This document shows, in pieces, positions 34,784-43,733 of a stretch of DNA of 64,000 nt. The position numbers were made by a program, and so were the translations under genes. Each line of letters opens with the position of its first letter. Within the stretch, counting starts at the first letter, position 1. Below the pieces are notes generated by a model. It worked only from the letters and a program-made list of their open reading frames with translations, did not search any database and was not told the origin of the DNA. This stretch comes from Alphaproteobacteria bacterium (GTDB lineage: Bacteria; Pseudomonadota; Alphaproteobacteria; Rhodobacterales; Rhodobacteraceae): the NCBI GenBank assembly GCA_030425395.1, contig JAUIAS010000005.1, positions 62,001 through 126,000 of the forward strand, read 5' to 3'.

Positions 34784-36112
34784 TCACGCCTTCTGCTTTT
34801 TCAACTCGACCAAAGCCACCGCCTTGATTTCCTCGCGCAGCGCCGCCAACAACTGTTTCTTGTTGTCCTTCACGATGCTGTCGAACACGCTGTCCATCTC
34901 TCCGGACGCGGTGAGATCGCTGGCAAAGGCTTGCGCGGTCTTGTTGGGATCTTTTCCGGAAACCCGTTTGACATCGCCCGTCACCCATTTGGTGATCTGG
35001 TCGGTGAGCCATTTGCCACTGCCCAGGTATTTGTTGAGCGATCCCATCGTCACCCGCATCAAGAACTTGCTGACCGCAATCCCCATGATGCCGCCGCGCG
35101 CCTTGATCAGCGCATCGGTGCTGTTGATCCCGAGCTTTTGCACCATCACCTTCACCTCGGCGGCGTAAAGCTCATTCAGGTTCAACGGCCCGTTGGAAAT
35201 GATCCGCTTCACCTGATTTTCGAGAAACTTGTTCGAGGTGGCGAATTTCACGATATGGGGGCCCGCGTATTTCATGATGACGCCAACCACCGCAGCCCCC
35301 GCGGCCCCGGCCAGCGCGCTGCCCGCCGCACGTTTGAGAGTGTCATCCACCGATCGCGGCTTGGTCCCCGCGGCCACCCGGCCGATGTTGTCGAACCCGT
35401 CAAAGGTCATCGACGTGCCCGCGCCGACACCTGCGCCGGTCAGGATACCCGCCGTCAGACCCACCGGCGCGATCACGGTTGTCGCGGCCACCGCGCCACA
35501 GACCATGCCAACGCTTTTGACCCCTTCCAACACGGTCACCGTGCCTTCACCGGCGTTGATGATCCCCTCGATCCAATTCAAAACCTCGTTGGAATATTTT
35601 GAGATGGCCACATTGGCAGGTTCAATGGTCTTTTCAAATGCCTTGTAGTTCCTCGCCTTGCAGGCCTTTTCCGCCGAACTGAACGCCGATTCCGCCTTCT
35701 TGCGGGATTTTGGTTCGGGCACGCGATTGACCAGACTGACACAGGCCGCCACGAACCATTGATCGTCGTTGATCTTGATCTGCGCGTCATGGCGCCCCTG
35801 CGCATAGGTCAACTTCTGCTTGAGCTTGAAGACGGCCTCGTCCATCTTCGCATGCACTTCCTTGAGATACGCCTTGTAGGTCGCCTCGTTCATGTGCTTG
35901 ACGCCGGACTTGGTCTTGACCACGTAAACCTTGCCCTTGGGGTCGGGGATGGTGACCTTGGTGCCCTTGGGCAGTTCCTTGCCCGCCTTGAGATCCTTGT
36001 AGATGCCCTTGTTTGCCTTATGGGTCAGGACGGTGGCAGGGTCCTTGATCCGGTGCTTTGCGATGATCGTATCCATCGTGTCGCCGGGTTTGGTTGTGTA
36101 CACAATCCACAT
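34784..36112 (-). CDS. LysM-like protein with Gly/Ala-rich membrane-active-looking segments
   Basis: A 442-residue protein with no signal peptide. Residues 1-58 (VYTTKPGDTMDTIIAKH and KGTKVTIPD) fit a LysM module; then a charged helical region with three Cys (124, 151 and later 205); two small-residue-rich hydrophobic stretches, about 197-234 (VCGAVAATTVIAPVGLTAG) and about 262-284 (GSALAGAAGAAVVGVIM), around the motif TFDGFDNIG; and a basic helical tail. An N-terminal LysM without signal is seen in cargo or adaptor proteins of contractile injection systems, and the glycine-zipper-like part resembles pore-forming or pretoxin regions, so a delivered effector is one option. No immunity gene is obvious. 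GAGGACAG precedes the ATG. Function unknown. Confidence 0.75.
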   Translation of the reverse strand: MWIVYTTKPGDTMDTIIAKHRIKDPATVLTHKANKGIYKDLKAGKELPKGTKVTIPDPKGKVYVVKTKSGVKHMNEATYKAYLKEVHAKMDEAVFKLKQKLTYAQGRHDAQIKINDDQWFVAACVSLVNRVPEPKSRKKAESAFSSAEKACKARNYKAFEKTIEPANVAISKYSNEVLNWIEGIINAGEGTVTVLEGVKSVGMVCGAVAATTVIAPVGLTAGILTGAGVGAGTSMTFDGFDNIGRVAAGTKPRSVDDTLKRAAGSALAGAAGAAVVGVIMKYAGPHIVKFATSNKFLENQVKRIISNGPLNLNELYAAEVKVMVQKLGINSTDALIKARGGIMGIAVSKFLMRVTMGSLNKYLGSGKWLTDQITKWVTGDVKRVSGKDPNKTAQAFASDLTASGEMDSVFDSIVKDNKKQLLAALREEIKAVALVELKKQKA

Positions 36113-36348
36113 AGACGGCTGTCCTCAATATATTTCAAAATCAAAAACGCGACTGCTGAAAATGCGGGACTGAAAATGACCCTAAGGCAGGCGTGCTACA
36201 GAGTGTCGGTATCGCCCTGCAATCCGTCAAGTAGGGAGATCCGCAAAATTTTGCACCATCATGCTTTTTCTTGGAAAAATTGATGTATTTTCGGGCGCAA
36301 GGCCGCCAAACCCGGCCAAAACCACCCGACCACAGAGGCCCGAGCCAA

Positions 36349-36379
36349 TAAAAAACGCCGCCCCCCAACGGGAACGGCG
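36349..36379 (-). terminator. Intrinsic terminator downstream of cysE
   Basis: On the minus strand CGCCG (36379-36375) pairs with CGGCG (36360-36356), extended inward by CCC/GGG, and is followed by six T's and ATT. It lies 27 bases past the cysE stop. The rest of 36113-36348 is AT-richer, holds the LysM gene's upstream region, and shows no other gene. Confidence 0.75.
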
Positions 36380-36405
36380 CATTCAAAACCACAAGAGTTC
36401 AGGGA

Positions 36406-37230
36406 TCACTCAGCCGTGCGGGTCTCTGCAAGACCAAAACGCTGGTCCATCTTGACCGACGGCTGATCACAGCCCGCCTCGCCAACAATCCGTGCCGGAA
36501 TGCCCGCCACGGTCTTGCACGGCGGCACCTCGTCCAGAACCACGGACCCCGCCGCGATCCGCGAACAATGGCCAACCTTGATATTGCCAAGAACCTTGGC
36601 CCCCGCTCCGATCAGAACCCCGTCGCCGATCTTGGGGTGGCGGTCCTGCTCTTCCTTGCCGGTCCCGCCCAGCGTCACCGAATGCAGCATCGACACGTTG
36701 TCCCCGACAACCGCCGTCTCGCCGATCACGATGGAATGGGCGTGGTCGATCATGATGCCCTTTCCGATCCGCGCCGCGGGATGGATATCCATGCCAAAGA
36801 TCTCGGACACCCGCATCTGGAAGAAATAGGCCAGATCGTATTTACCCTGCGTCCACAGCCAATGCCCCACGCGGTAGGCCTGCATCGCCTGATATCCCTT
36901 GAAATACAGGATCGGCTGCAACAGCCGGTGGCACGCCGGATCGCGTTCGTAAACAGCCACAAGATCCGCCCGCGCCGCCTCAATGAGTTCGGGGGCCTCG
37001 GCATAGGCTTCCTCTGCGATCTCGCGCAGCAGAACCATCGACATTTCGTTCGAGCTCAGCTTGGCCGCGATCCGGTAGGACAGCGCCTTGTCCAGCGTTC
37101 GGTGGTGCAGGATACAAGCATGCACCAGCCCGCCCATCAATGGCTCAATCCGCACCGCCTCGCGGGCTTCATGGGTAATCCGATCCCAGACCGGATCGAC
37201 CGGGGCAATTTTCGCGCGTCTCTCAGCCAT
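36406..37230 (-). CDS. cysE: Serine O-acetyltransferase
   Basis: Transfers acetyl from acetyl-CoA to serine, giving O-acetylserine for cysteine synthesis. The 274-residue protein has an N-terminal helical domain (DPVWDRITHEAREA) and a C-terminal left-handed beta-helix with hexapeptide repeats. The catalytic region is in GIMIDHAHSIVIGETAVVGD and VTLGGTGKEEQDRHPKIGDG (His-Asp dyad), and a C-terminal tail allows contact with CysK. ACGGAGGATAGC upstream of ATG 37230 is a strong ribosome site. It has its own terminator and adjoins the GTA block. Confidence 0.96.
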   Translation of the reverse strand: MAERRAKIAPVDPVWDRITHEAREAVRIEPLMGGLVHACILHHRTLDKALSYRIAAKLSSNEMSMVLLREIAEEAYAEAPELIEAARADLVAVYERDPACHRLLQPILYFKGYQAMQAYRVGHWLWTQGKYDLAYFFQMRVSEIFGMDIHPAARIGKGIMIDHAHSIVIGETAVVGDNVSMLHSVTLGGTGKEEQDRHPKIGDGVLIGAGAKVLGNIKVGHCSRIAAGSVVLDEVPPCKTVAGIPARIVGEAGCDQPSVKMDQRFGLAETRTAE

Positions 37231-37441
37231 GCCGCTATCCTCCGTTTCACTCTAGCATAGCCATTTAGGCTAGAAATTCACAAACGCAAATGCGTGATGT
37301 GGATTTTCACGGATCGCGATGGGTCGGAACGGCACAAAACTTTGGGTTGATTTCACACCCCCAGCGGCACCTAAAATGAGTGGCACCAAAAATGCGAAAC
37401 GATCCCCGCCCGCTTCGGCCCCGCCCGGTCAGGACTGCCCC

Positions 37442-37834
37442 ATGTTGTCGCCCGAAACCGAATACACCATCCACCAATTGGCTGACGCGTTCTATGCCAG
37501 CTTCAAATGGATCGCCTCGCGACACCACGACGCTCCGATTGCTGACCTTGCAGGGTCGTGGGCGGAGCTCATGGCCAGCGGCTTGCAGGATACCCGCATC
37601 ATGGCCCCTCCGATCGTGGACTACGACGAACCGCACCTGCCGTTCATCGAGGTTCACACCGTCAAGACCGAACTCTTCACGGTCGCCCGAAGCGGCATGC
37701 TCGGCGGCCCGCCGCTCGATCTGATCCTGCAAATCTGGTTCGACACCGCCGACATGAAAGGCGGGTTCGGCATTCCCCTGCATTTCAGAGGAATCCCCTC
37801 CGCCGGTGTCATTCCCGAAGATATCTGGATATGA
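37442..37834 (+). CDS. Hypothetical protein
   Basis: A 130-residue frame that begins MLSPETEYTIHQLADAFYAS and contains PHLPFIEVHTVKTELFTVAR. No family recognised; no signal peptide. ATG 37442 has CAGGACT nine bases upstream; upstream Met codons at 37319 and 37376 lack ribosome sites. The next frame (37806-38177) overlaps its end by 29 bases, and the two could be one gene split by a frameshift. Composition is consistent with real coding sequence on the plus strand rather than the antisense frame. Confidence 0.5.
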   Translation: MLSPETEYTIHQLADAFYASFKWIASRHHDAPIADLAGSWAELMASGLQDTRIMAPPIVDYDEPHLPFIEVHTVKTELFTVARSGMLGGPPLDLILQIWFDTADMKGGFGIPLHFRGIPSAGVIPEDIWI

Positions 37835-38177
37835 TGTCCGCGAGACCGCGCACAAGCTCAATGTCGCAACCCCCTCCGGAAAAATCGTCTTCATTGCAAA
37901 CAAAGGGGATTTTGATCAGGGCGACAGCTTTTTCGGGCAGCCCGATCCGCTGCTGGCGATGAATGCCCATCAGGTCAGCAGCACACTCTACCCGCCACAT
38001 CCGGTTTCGGGGCGTCGCATCCGGAATTTCAGCATTGATCTCGCCTCCGGCTGGATCGGCGATCCAGTGCTCTCCGGTCGCGAATCCTCCCCCGTAATCG
38101 ACGAAGTCCTGTCGAATTTTTACGTCAGTCACATTCTTCGTATCCGGATCACCAGCCCACACCCGAGCCGCGATTGA
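37806..38177 (+). CDS. Hypothetical protein, possibly frameshifted continuation of the preceding gene
   Basis: A 123-residue frame from GTG 37806 with protein-like segments YDVRETAHKLNVATPSGKIV and QPDPLLAMNAHQVSSTLYPP. No family recognised. AGAGGAA lies upstream of the GTG at a long spacing, so independent translation is possible; otherwise this is the second half of the 37442 gene displaced by one frame near 37820-37834. It converges on the GTA cluster. Confidence 0.4.
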   Translation: MSFPKISGYDVRETAHKLNVATPSGKIVFIANKGDFDQGDSFFGQPDPLLAMNAHQVSSTLYPPHPVSGRRIRNFSIDLASGWIGDPVLSGRESSPVIDEVLSNFYVSHILRIRITSPHPSRD

Positions 38178-38220
38178 CGTAACCGCATGGAGGCGCGGCC
38201 CACGCCGCGCGCTTCACCGG

Positions 38221-38496
38221 CTACCGGACTGACACGCCCCCCAACACCACCACAACCGCGCGCCGCCAGCGCGCGTTGTCAAATCCCGGCTCCGGCGCCT
38301 TGGGCCAGCCCGACACCGCCGCCTCCACGCTGCCATCGCCCCAGCGCGGGTGCGGTCGGCCTTTTGCGCGCCGATACAGCCCCGCGATCCGCGCGCGGGC
38401 AAAGGCACGGGCCACCATCGCCGCCCATTCCGCCTCTGGCGCGCGGATCATCGTGCGCGCCAGAGCCACCACATCTCCGTGAATGAGCGGCAACAC
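38221..38496 (-). CDS. DUF7742-like small protein at the 3' end of the GTA cluster
   Basis: A 91-residue protein starting at GTG 38496, four bases after the megatron stop: VLPLIHGDVVALARTM, then AEWAAMVARAFARARIAGLY and RPHPRWGDGSVEAA. I recall this family as a common trailing gene of rhodobacteral GTA clusters (DUF7742), but its function is unknown and it is not among the fifteen named structural proteins. The close spacing indicates co-transcription with gp15. Confidence 0.65.
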   Translation of the reverse strand: MLPLIHGDVVALARTMIRAPEAEWAAMVARAFARARIAGLYRRAKGRPHPRWGDGSVEAAVSGWPKAPEPGFDNARWRRAVVVVLGGVSVR

Positions 38497-38500
38497 CGGA

Positions 38501-41500
38501 TCACACCGTGATCGTGATCGCCGCCGCCGGTCCCGCGCCATAGCTCGACGACACCTGCGCCACTTCGACCCGGCGCAGCCCCGCGCCGCCATCCGCTGCG
38601 ATCTCCGCCGCGCCGTACGTCCATTCCGGCCCTTCGGTCACCGCCTCGCGCAGCAAACCCTGCCCTGCAAAAACCCTGACCGCATAGGCCTCGCCCGCTT
38701 CGCCCAGCGGAATCTCTGGCGCGTCCCAGCCATCGGCGTCGATCCGCCCGCGCCGCACCCAGCGCAAGGCAACCCCGCCGCCCACCGGTTCGGCCCGCAC
38801 ATGACACGGGGACAAGGGCCGCAGCCCGTTGCCGTCGAACGCCTCCACCCGATGCTGATAGGTCGGGTCGCTCAGCGGCCGCCGCGCCGGGCCGATCCGG
38901 TAATGCCGCGCAACCCGGCGCAGGGATGGCGGCAGATCGATCTGCCCCACCGCCCCGTCCAGCAGCACCACCCATGATCCTTCGGGCCAGACGTCCGGCA
39001 TCACCCCGTCGCTGCCCGCCATCCCGCGCAACCGCCCCCGCAGCCAATAGGTATCCGTCTCGACCAATTCAGCCTCGGCAAACTGGAACACCTCCCAATT
39101 TCCGTGGCTTCCATCTCCGATCGCCGCGATATTGGCCCCGTTGAGCACCGCGCCGCGGGTTCGGCTTTCCAGGCTGCCCGCCAGCATCCTGACCTCCAGC
39201 GCATCTCCGTCGTCCCACCGGTCCGACGGCGCACGCCGCAGCGGGGTCAACGTGCGGCCCATCGTGGCCCGCGCGGCCTGCACCTGCTCAAGCGCATAAC
39301 CCTCATCGGCATCCGCCCCGTAAACCGCCACACGCCCCGGCCACGGATCACCCGACACCGCCAGATGCGGCGCGTGCGCGGCTTCGTCCCCCCGGATCAA
39401 AGGCAGGTCAAGGAAATGCGCCACCACCGGCACCGGTGCCACGAAAGCCCGCGCGCGCGGCAATGGCTCCTGCACGATCCGCCGACGGTACAGCGCGGGA
39501 TCGACCCGCACCGCCTCGGCGCTCTGGAACTCGGCCTGCTCAAGCCGGTCCACCCGCCACAGCCCGGATTGCCCCTCCAGCGCGATCAGATCGCCCGCGC
39601 CGATCTCCTGACGCGACGGCGGCAGCGACACCCGCATTCCGTCGCGCGCCAGCCGCGCCTCGCTCAGCCAGCGTTCGGCCACCGCGCGGCCCTCGGCGCG
39701 GGTCATCGACAGAGGCATCTCGCTACCGGCAACGGCATGGGTGGCCTCATCGGGCAGCACTGCCTCTTCGGCCACCGCCTCGTGATCGGCGTCCGCTTCG
39801 GTGAACCGCAGCCGCACGCGCCCGGATTGTTCGGCCTGCGCCGCGCGGGTAAATTCCGCCTGCCCGTCGGTCTCTCCCTCGGCCACGATATCGTCGGCGC
39901 GCAGGGAAAATACCGCAGCATCCCCCCGCATGACAAAGCGCAGAACCCCGTCCCGCTCGACCGCGTCGAACCCGTGGCTCAGCATCAAGGGCTGCAACAT
40001 CGCGCGCGCGTCCGAAACCGCGTCCACCGCATAGCCGCGGACCACCCCCACCAGTCCAGACACGTCAATACCGCAAAGCCCCGCGCGGGCGCAGATTTCG
40101 GCCACCACATCGGCCAGGGTCTGCACCGACAAACGCCCGTTGATCCAGTGACCGCGATGGAAATTCACCCCATCCGCCCACAGCGCGCCGTTGTTGGGAA
40201 AAAACGGAAACGGTCGCGCGTCCCATGCCCAGACGAACGCGCGCGACATATCCACCATCGGCCCCTCATAGTGCGGCGATACCGGGTTGTGGGCCGGGTC
40301 CGTCCAATACCGCTCCATCGCCTGCAGATACCGGATCTGGATCAGATCATCGCGCCCGCCGTCCGAATAGGGCGGCAATCCGCTCTCGGAACTGCGCAGA
40401 TCGACAAACCTGTTGGGGGCGTTGGTGCCCTTGTCCACCGCCGCGCACCCCATTTCGGTAAACCAGACTGGCTTGGACATCGGCTCCCAATCGGTGGCTT
40501 CATCGGCACGCACACCGGCCACGCGGTCGTGGTGCTGATGCTCCCACCAGCCGCGAATATCCTTATAGCGCCAGATCCAGTGTTCACCGTGGGCATCGTC
40601 CACGATCGGTGTGCGCCGCTGCGCCGCGCGGGCCTCGGGGCCGGTGTAATACCAGTCATACCCCTCGCCGCCTGCGACGTTCGCGGTCAGGTAACCGGTG
40701 TTGTGAATACCGCCCCATCCGGCATCCGCATGACCGGGTTCGTCGCGCCAATCCGACACGGGCATGTAATTGTCGATCCCGATGAAATCTATGGAGTCAT
40801 CCGCCCAAAGCGGATCAAGGTGAAAGAACACATCCCCCGATCCGTCCTGCGGATGATATCCGAAATATTCCGACCAGTCAGCTGCATAGCCGATCTTGAC
40901 CTCCGGCCCGAGGATCGAACGCACCTCGGCCGCCAGCGCCTGCAACTGCGCCACGGCCGGAAAACTGTTGCCCGCCCCGCGCAAGGTTGTCAGACCCCGC
41001 ATCTCCGATCCGATGCAAAACGCCTCGACCCCGCCCGCCGCCGCGCAAAGCGCCGCATAATGCAGGATGAAGCGTCGGAACCCCCACTCATCCGGCCCGG
41101 AATAGGCCACAGCCCCCGGCGACACCGCGAAATCCGACGCTTGCGCGGTTCCAAAGAAAGCCGCCACCTCGTCCGCCATTGCCGCCGTGCCGTCCGGCGA
41201 CCCCGCGCGCCCCGGAGCCACCGACGCGGAGATCCGCCCGCGCCACGGCATCACGGGCTGTTCCTCGCCGCCATAGGGATCGGCCCGCCCGTTGCCCTCC
41301 AGTTGCTCCATCAGCACAAAAGGATAGAACATCACCCGCTTGCCCGCGTCCTGCATCGCGGCAATCGCCTCGATCACCGACGTATCGGCAGGGGTGCCAC
41401 CATAGATGACACGATCGTCCACGCGCGGCACCTCGCCCGCCTGCGCCCGGCCCAGCCCCGACACGACCCACGGCATGCCCTGCCCCTCGGCGGCGCGGCT

Positions 41501-42412
41501 TTCCACCTTGGGGCGCAACTGGCAGGCCCCGCAACGCAGATCGTCACCGAACCACGACACCACCAGCGATGCCGCTTCCAGCGCCGGAGCCTCGGCCTCA
41601 AGCGCGGTCAGGGAACCGCTGAAGTCCGGCACGCCCAGCGCGGTATTGACATTGGCGGGCCACGCCTGCCCCGGCCCCCCCGAGTAATAGACCGGCGTGG
41701 TAGCCAGCGCGTATTCCCCGGTGCCGGGGATCATCGCGACCGCGCGGACGGTGCGCGCCAGAACGTCGCCCGGCTGGGACGACGCCGCACAGACCCGCAC
41801 CACCTCAAAGGAAAACTGCGGCACCCGATTACCGAACCGCTCCAGCGCCAGATCCTCGATCACCACATAGGCCGTGCCGCGATAAGCGGGCACCATGCCC
41901 GCGCCCTCAACCGACTCCATCACCGGATCGGGCAACTGCCGGGCATCGCCGCGATAAACCGTCATGCCCAGATCGGACGGCGCGATTTCCTCGCCATCCG
42001 CCCAGACCCGCGCAACGTGGCTGATCTCACCCTCGCAGAGCGCAATCGCAAGGCTCACCGCGTAGCTGTAAGACGTCGTCTGCGGCTGGCGCGGTGCCCC
42101 CTTGCCGCTGCCGCCACCCGAAACGGTGGCCGTCTCGATGAAATCCGACGCCCAGATCACCTGCCCGCCGACCCGCACACGGCCAAAGATCACCGGCACC
42201 GCCGCACCCTCCGCCGCGCCGGTCAGGCGCAGCCGGTCCACCTTGCCGGTGACCACGGGCTCGGATCCCGTGCCCATGATCCTTTCGTCGATCATCCGGC
42301 CCAGCGTCGCTCCGACCGCGCGCCCGACAACGGCCGAGGAAATCCCCGCCACCGTGCCGCCTATGCCGCTCCCGATTGCGGCTCCAGCCGCCGACAGAAC
42401 TATCGTCGCCAT
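38501..42412 (-). CDS. GTA baseplate megatron protein (gp15, host specificity)
   Basis: A 1303-residue baseplate multidomain protein of the RcGTA gp15 type. The N-terminus is hydrophobic (ATIVLSAAGAAIGSGIGGTV), followed by a baseplate-hub-like region (EGAAVPVIFGRVRVGGQVIW), then the GTA TIM-barrel-like glycoside-hydrolase-fold domain (about residues 440-740: FCIGSEMRGLTTL, KPVWFTEMGCAAVDKGTNAP), then phage-tail-3-type and C-terminal beta domains thought to face the host surface. In RcGTA the protein caps the tail tip and is linked to cell-wall penetration. ATG 42412 overlaps the gp14 stop; the frame is open 82 codons further, but those codons lie in gp14. Confidence 0.93.
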   Translation of the reverse strand: MATIVLSAAGAAIGSGIGGTVAGISSAVVGRAVGATLGRMIDERIMGTGSEPVVTGKVDRLRLTGAAEGAAVPVIFGRVRVGGQVIWASDFIETATVSGGGSGKGAPRQPQTTSYSYAVSLAIALCEGEISHVARVWADGEEIAPSDLGMTVYRGDARQLPDPVMESVEGAGMVPAYRGTAYVVIEDLALERFGNRVPQFSFEVVRVCAASSQPGDVLARTVRAVAMIPGTGEYALATTPVYYSGGPGQAWPANVNTALGVPDFSGSLTALEAEAPALEAASLVVSWFGDDLRCGACQLRPKVESRAAEGQGMPWVVSGLGRAQAGEVPRVDDRVIYGGTPADTSVIEAIAAMQDAGKRVMFYPFVLMEQLEGNGRADPYGGEEQPVMPWRGRISASVAPGRAGSPDGTAAMADEVAAFFGTAQASDFAVSPGAVAYSGPDEWGFRRFILHYAALCAAAGGVEAFCIGSEMRGLTTLRGAGNSFPAVAQLQALAAEVRSILGPEVKIGYAADWSEYFGYHPQDGSGDVFFHLDPLWADDSIDFIGIDNYMPVSDWRDEPGHADAGWGGIHNTGYLTANVAGGEGYDWYYTGPEARAAQRRTPIVDDAHGEHWIWRYKDIRGWWEHQHHDRVAGVRADEATDWEPMSKPVWFTEMGCAAVDKGTNAPNRFVDLRSSESGLPPYSDGGRDDLIQIRYLQAMERYWTDPAHNPVSPHYEGPMVDMSRAFVWAWDARPFPFFPNNGALWADGVNFHRGHWINGRLSVQTLADVVAEICARAGLCGIDVSGLVGVVRGYAVDAVSDARAMLQPLMLSHGFDAVERDGVLRFVMRGDAAVFSLRADDIVAEGETDGQAEFTRAAQAEQSGRVRLRFTEADADHEAVAEEAVLPDEATHAVAGSEMPLSMTRAEGRAVAERWLSEARLARDGMRVSLPPSRQEIGAGDLIALEGQSGLWRVDRLEQAEFQSAEAVRVDPALYRRRIVQEPLPRARAFVAPVPVVAHFLDLPLIRGDEAAHAPHLAVSGDPWPGRVAVYGADADEGYALEQVQAARATMGRTLTPLRRAPSDRWDDGDALEVRMLAGSLESRTRGAVLNGANIAAIGDGSHGNWEVFQFAEAELVETDTYWLRGRLRGMAGSDGVMPDVWPEGSWVVLLDGAVGQIDLPPSLRRVARHYRIGPARRPLSDPTYQHRVEAFDGNGLRPLSPCHVRAEPVGGGVALRWVRRGRIDADGWDAPEIPLGEAGEAYAVRVFAGQGLLREAVTEGPEWTYGAAEIAADGGAGLRRVEVAQVSSSYGAGPAAAITITV

Positions 42413-42852
42413 CACATACCCCCTTCGGGAAAGGCAAACCGCGCCACCACCCGCCGCGCCCAAGGCCGCGTCAGCGCGCTTTCGATCACCCCACGCCCCG
42501 AATAGGCGTGGACAAAGGCAGGCACCGCTCCCGCTTGGCTGAGAATGCCCAGATGCTTGGCCACAGCGCCGATGCGCATCCGGAACAACAGCACCTGACC
42601 GGGCTGCCATGGCGTCTCGTCGGGCACCGCCCGCAGATGCCGCAGCGCCGCGCGCCAAAGCCGTTCATCGCCCTGCGGCTCGGACCAGTCGCGCGTATAG
42701 GGCGGCGGGATTTCCGGCTCAGGTCCGGCCACTTCGCGCCAGACACCCCGCACAAGACCCAGACAATCCGCCCCCACCCCGCGCCGCGACGCCTGATGCC
42801 GATAGGGCGTGCCGATCCAGCCACGCGCCGCCATCACCACCGCGCCGCTCAT
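42412..42852 (-). CDS. GTA NlpC/P60-type cell-wall peptidase (gp14)
   Basis: A 146-residue NlpC/P60 peptidase. The catalytic Cys lies in GADCLGLVRGVW, the His in AVAKHLGILS, and the third polar residue probably in FVHAYSGRG. In GTA particles this tail-tip enzyme cuts peptidoglycan stem peptides during DNA entry. Its stop overlaps the gp15 start and its ATG overlaps the end of gp13, as expected in this tightly packed operon. Confidence 0.93.
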   Translation of the reverse strand: MSGAVVMAARGWIGTPYRHQASRRGVGADCLGLVRGVWREVAGPEPEIPPPYTRDWSEPQGDERLWRAALRHLRAVPDETPWQPGQVLLFRMRIGAVAKHLGILSQAGAVPAFVHAYSGRGVIESALTRPWARRVVARFAFPEGGM

Positions 42853-43733
42853 CTCCGGCTCCCGCCGCCGTTGGCCCTGCTGCTGCGCGGCACCGCCATC
42901 ATCCAGTCTTCGCCCGGTATGTCGGGGAACCCCTGGAAATTCTGCAAATTGGCAAATTTCAATCGGCAGGTCTCAAGGCGCTTGTCGCAGCCCGCTTCGA
43001 CCCGCACCCGGTCGCCGGGTGTCAGGGTGCCGCGCAAAACGGTGCGCAAGCCCACAACCCGGTCGCCGCCGATCCTCTCGTCGCTGGCCACCAACGCCGT
43101 TTCGCCTGCCGCGGCACCGTCCAGCACCCGCAGAACCCCGCCGGTGAACCACCCATCCTCGAACCCGCCGCCATCGGGCCAGCGTACCACACGCGCCGCC
43201 TCGATCGCGGCAACGGTGCCTTCAAACGCATATCCCGGCAAACCCAGATCGAACCGGCACGTCGCATCCCCCAGCACCGCGCTGCATGGCTTCTGGTAGA
43301 CGCGCCCCAAGGGACGACCCAACGCCTCGGTCAGGCCCCGCAATTCTGCGCGGAACGCCTGCCCGCTGCGCGTGATCTCACCGATTGACCCGCGAAACAG
43401 CACCCTGCGGACATCGGGGGCGGCCCAGTTCACGATCCAGCCGCGCACCTCTGCGCCATCGTACAAACCCGCCTCGATGTCCATGTCGGTCACCCGGTCA
43501 TCGCCCAGCACGCCCAGCGCCTCACCATTGTCCACCGCCAGACCGACACCCGATTGCAACGCACTGGCCGACAGGCCGCCACCTGGGCGAAAGTCGATCC
43601 CCTCGAAGGCCAGTGCGCCATCGTGGTCGGTGAACCCCAATGTCACGCCATCCCCGCGCGTCACCGCCCAGCACCGGCACAATGTCGTCAATCCACCTGC
43701 GACGTGATCTGCGAACGCTTGCGCCCCGGTCAT
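42849..43733 (-). CDS. GTA tail hub protein (gp13, DUF2163)
   Basis: A 294-residue DUF2163 / phage_BR0599 family protein, the baseplate hub of the GTA tail. Family blocks: CRCWAVTRGDGVTLGFTDHD at the N-terminus, DIEAGLYDGAEVRGWIVNW, and the C-terminal cysteine pattern KPCSAVLGDATCRF with GCDKRLETCRLKF, whose four cysteines suggest a metal or iron-sulphur site like that of siphophage tail-tip proteins. Overlaps gp12 and gp14 by four bases each. Confidence 0.93.
   Translation of the reverse strand: MTGAQAFADHVAGGLTTLCRCWAVTRGDGVTLGFTDHDGALAFEGIDFRPGGGLSASALQSGVGLAVDNGEALGVLGDDRVTDMDIEAGLYDGAEVRGWIVNWAAPDVRRVLFRGSIGEITRSGQAFRAELRGLTEALGRPLGRVYQKPCSAVLGDATCRFDLGLPGYAFEGTVAAIEAARVVRWPDGGGFEDGWFTGGVLRVLDGAAAGETALVASDERIGGDRVVGLRTVLRGTLTPGDRVRVEAGCDKRLETCRLKFANLQNFQGFPDIPGEDWMMAVPRSSRANGGGSRR

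Noticed and set aside
34784-36112. Assignment of the LysM-like gene as a proven type VI secretion effector.
   Set aside because: No VgrG, PAAR, Hcp or immunity gene is in the window; the architecture alone is insufficient.
39104-42505. A 1133-codon open frame on the plus strand opposite GTA gp15.
   Set aside because: It is the antisense shadow of the gp15 megatron; the translation is rich in Arg/His/Pro with no domain, as expected from GC-rich antisense frames.
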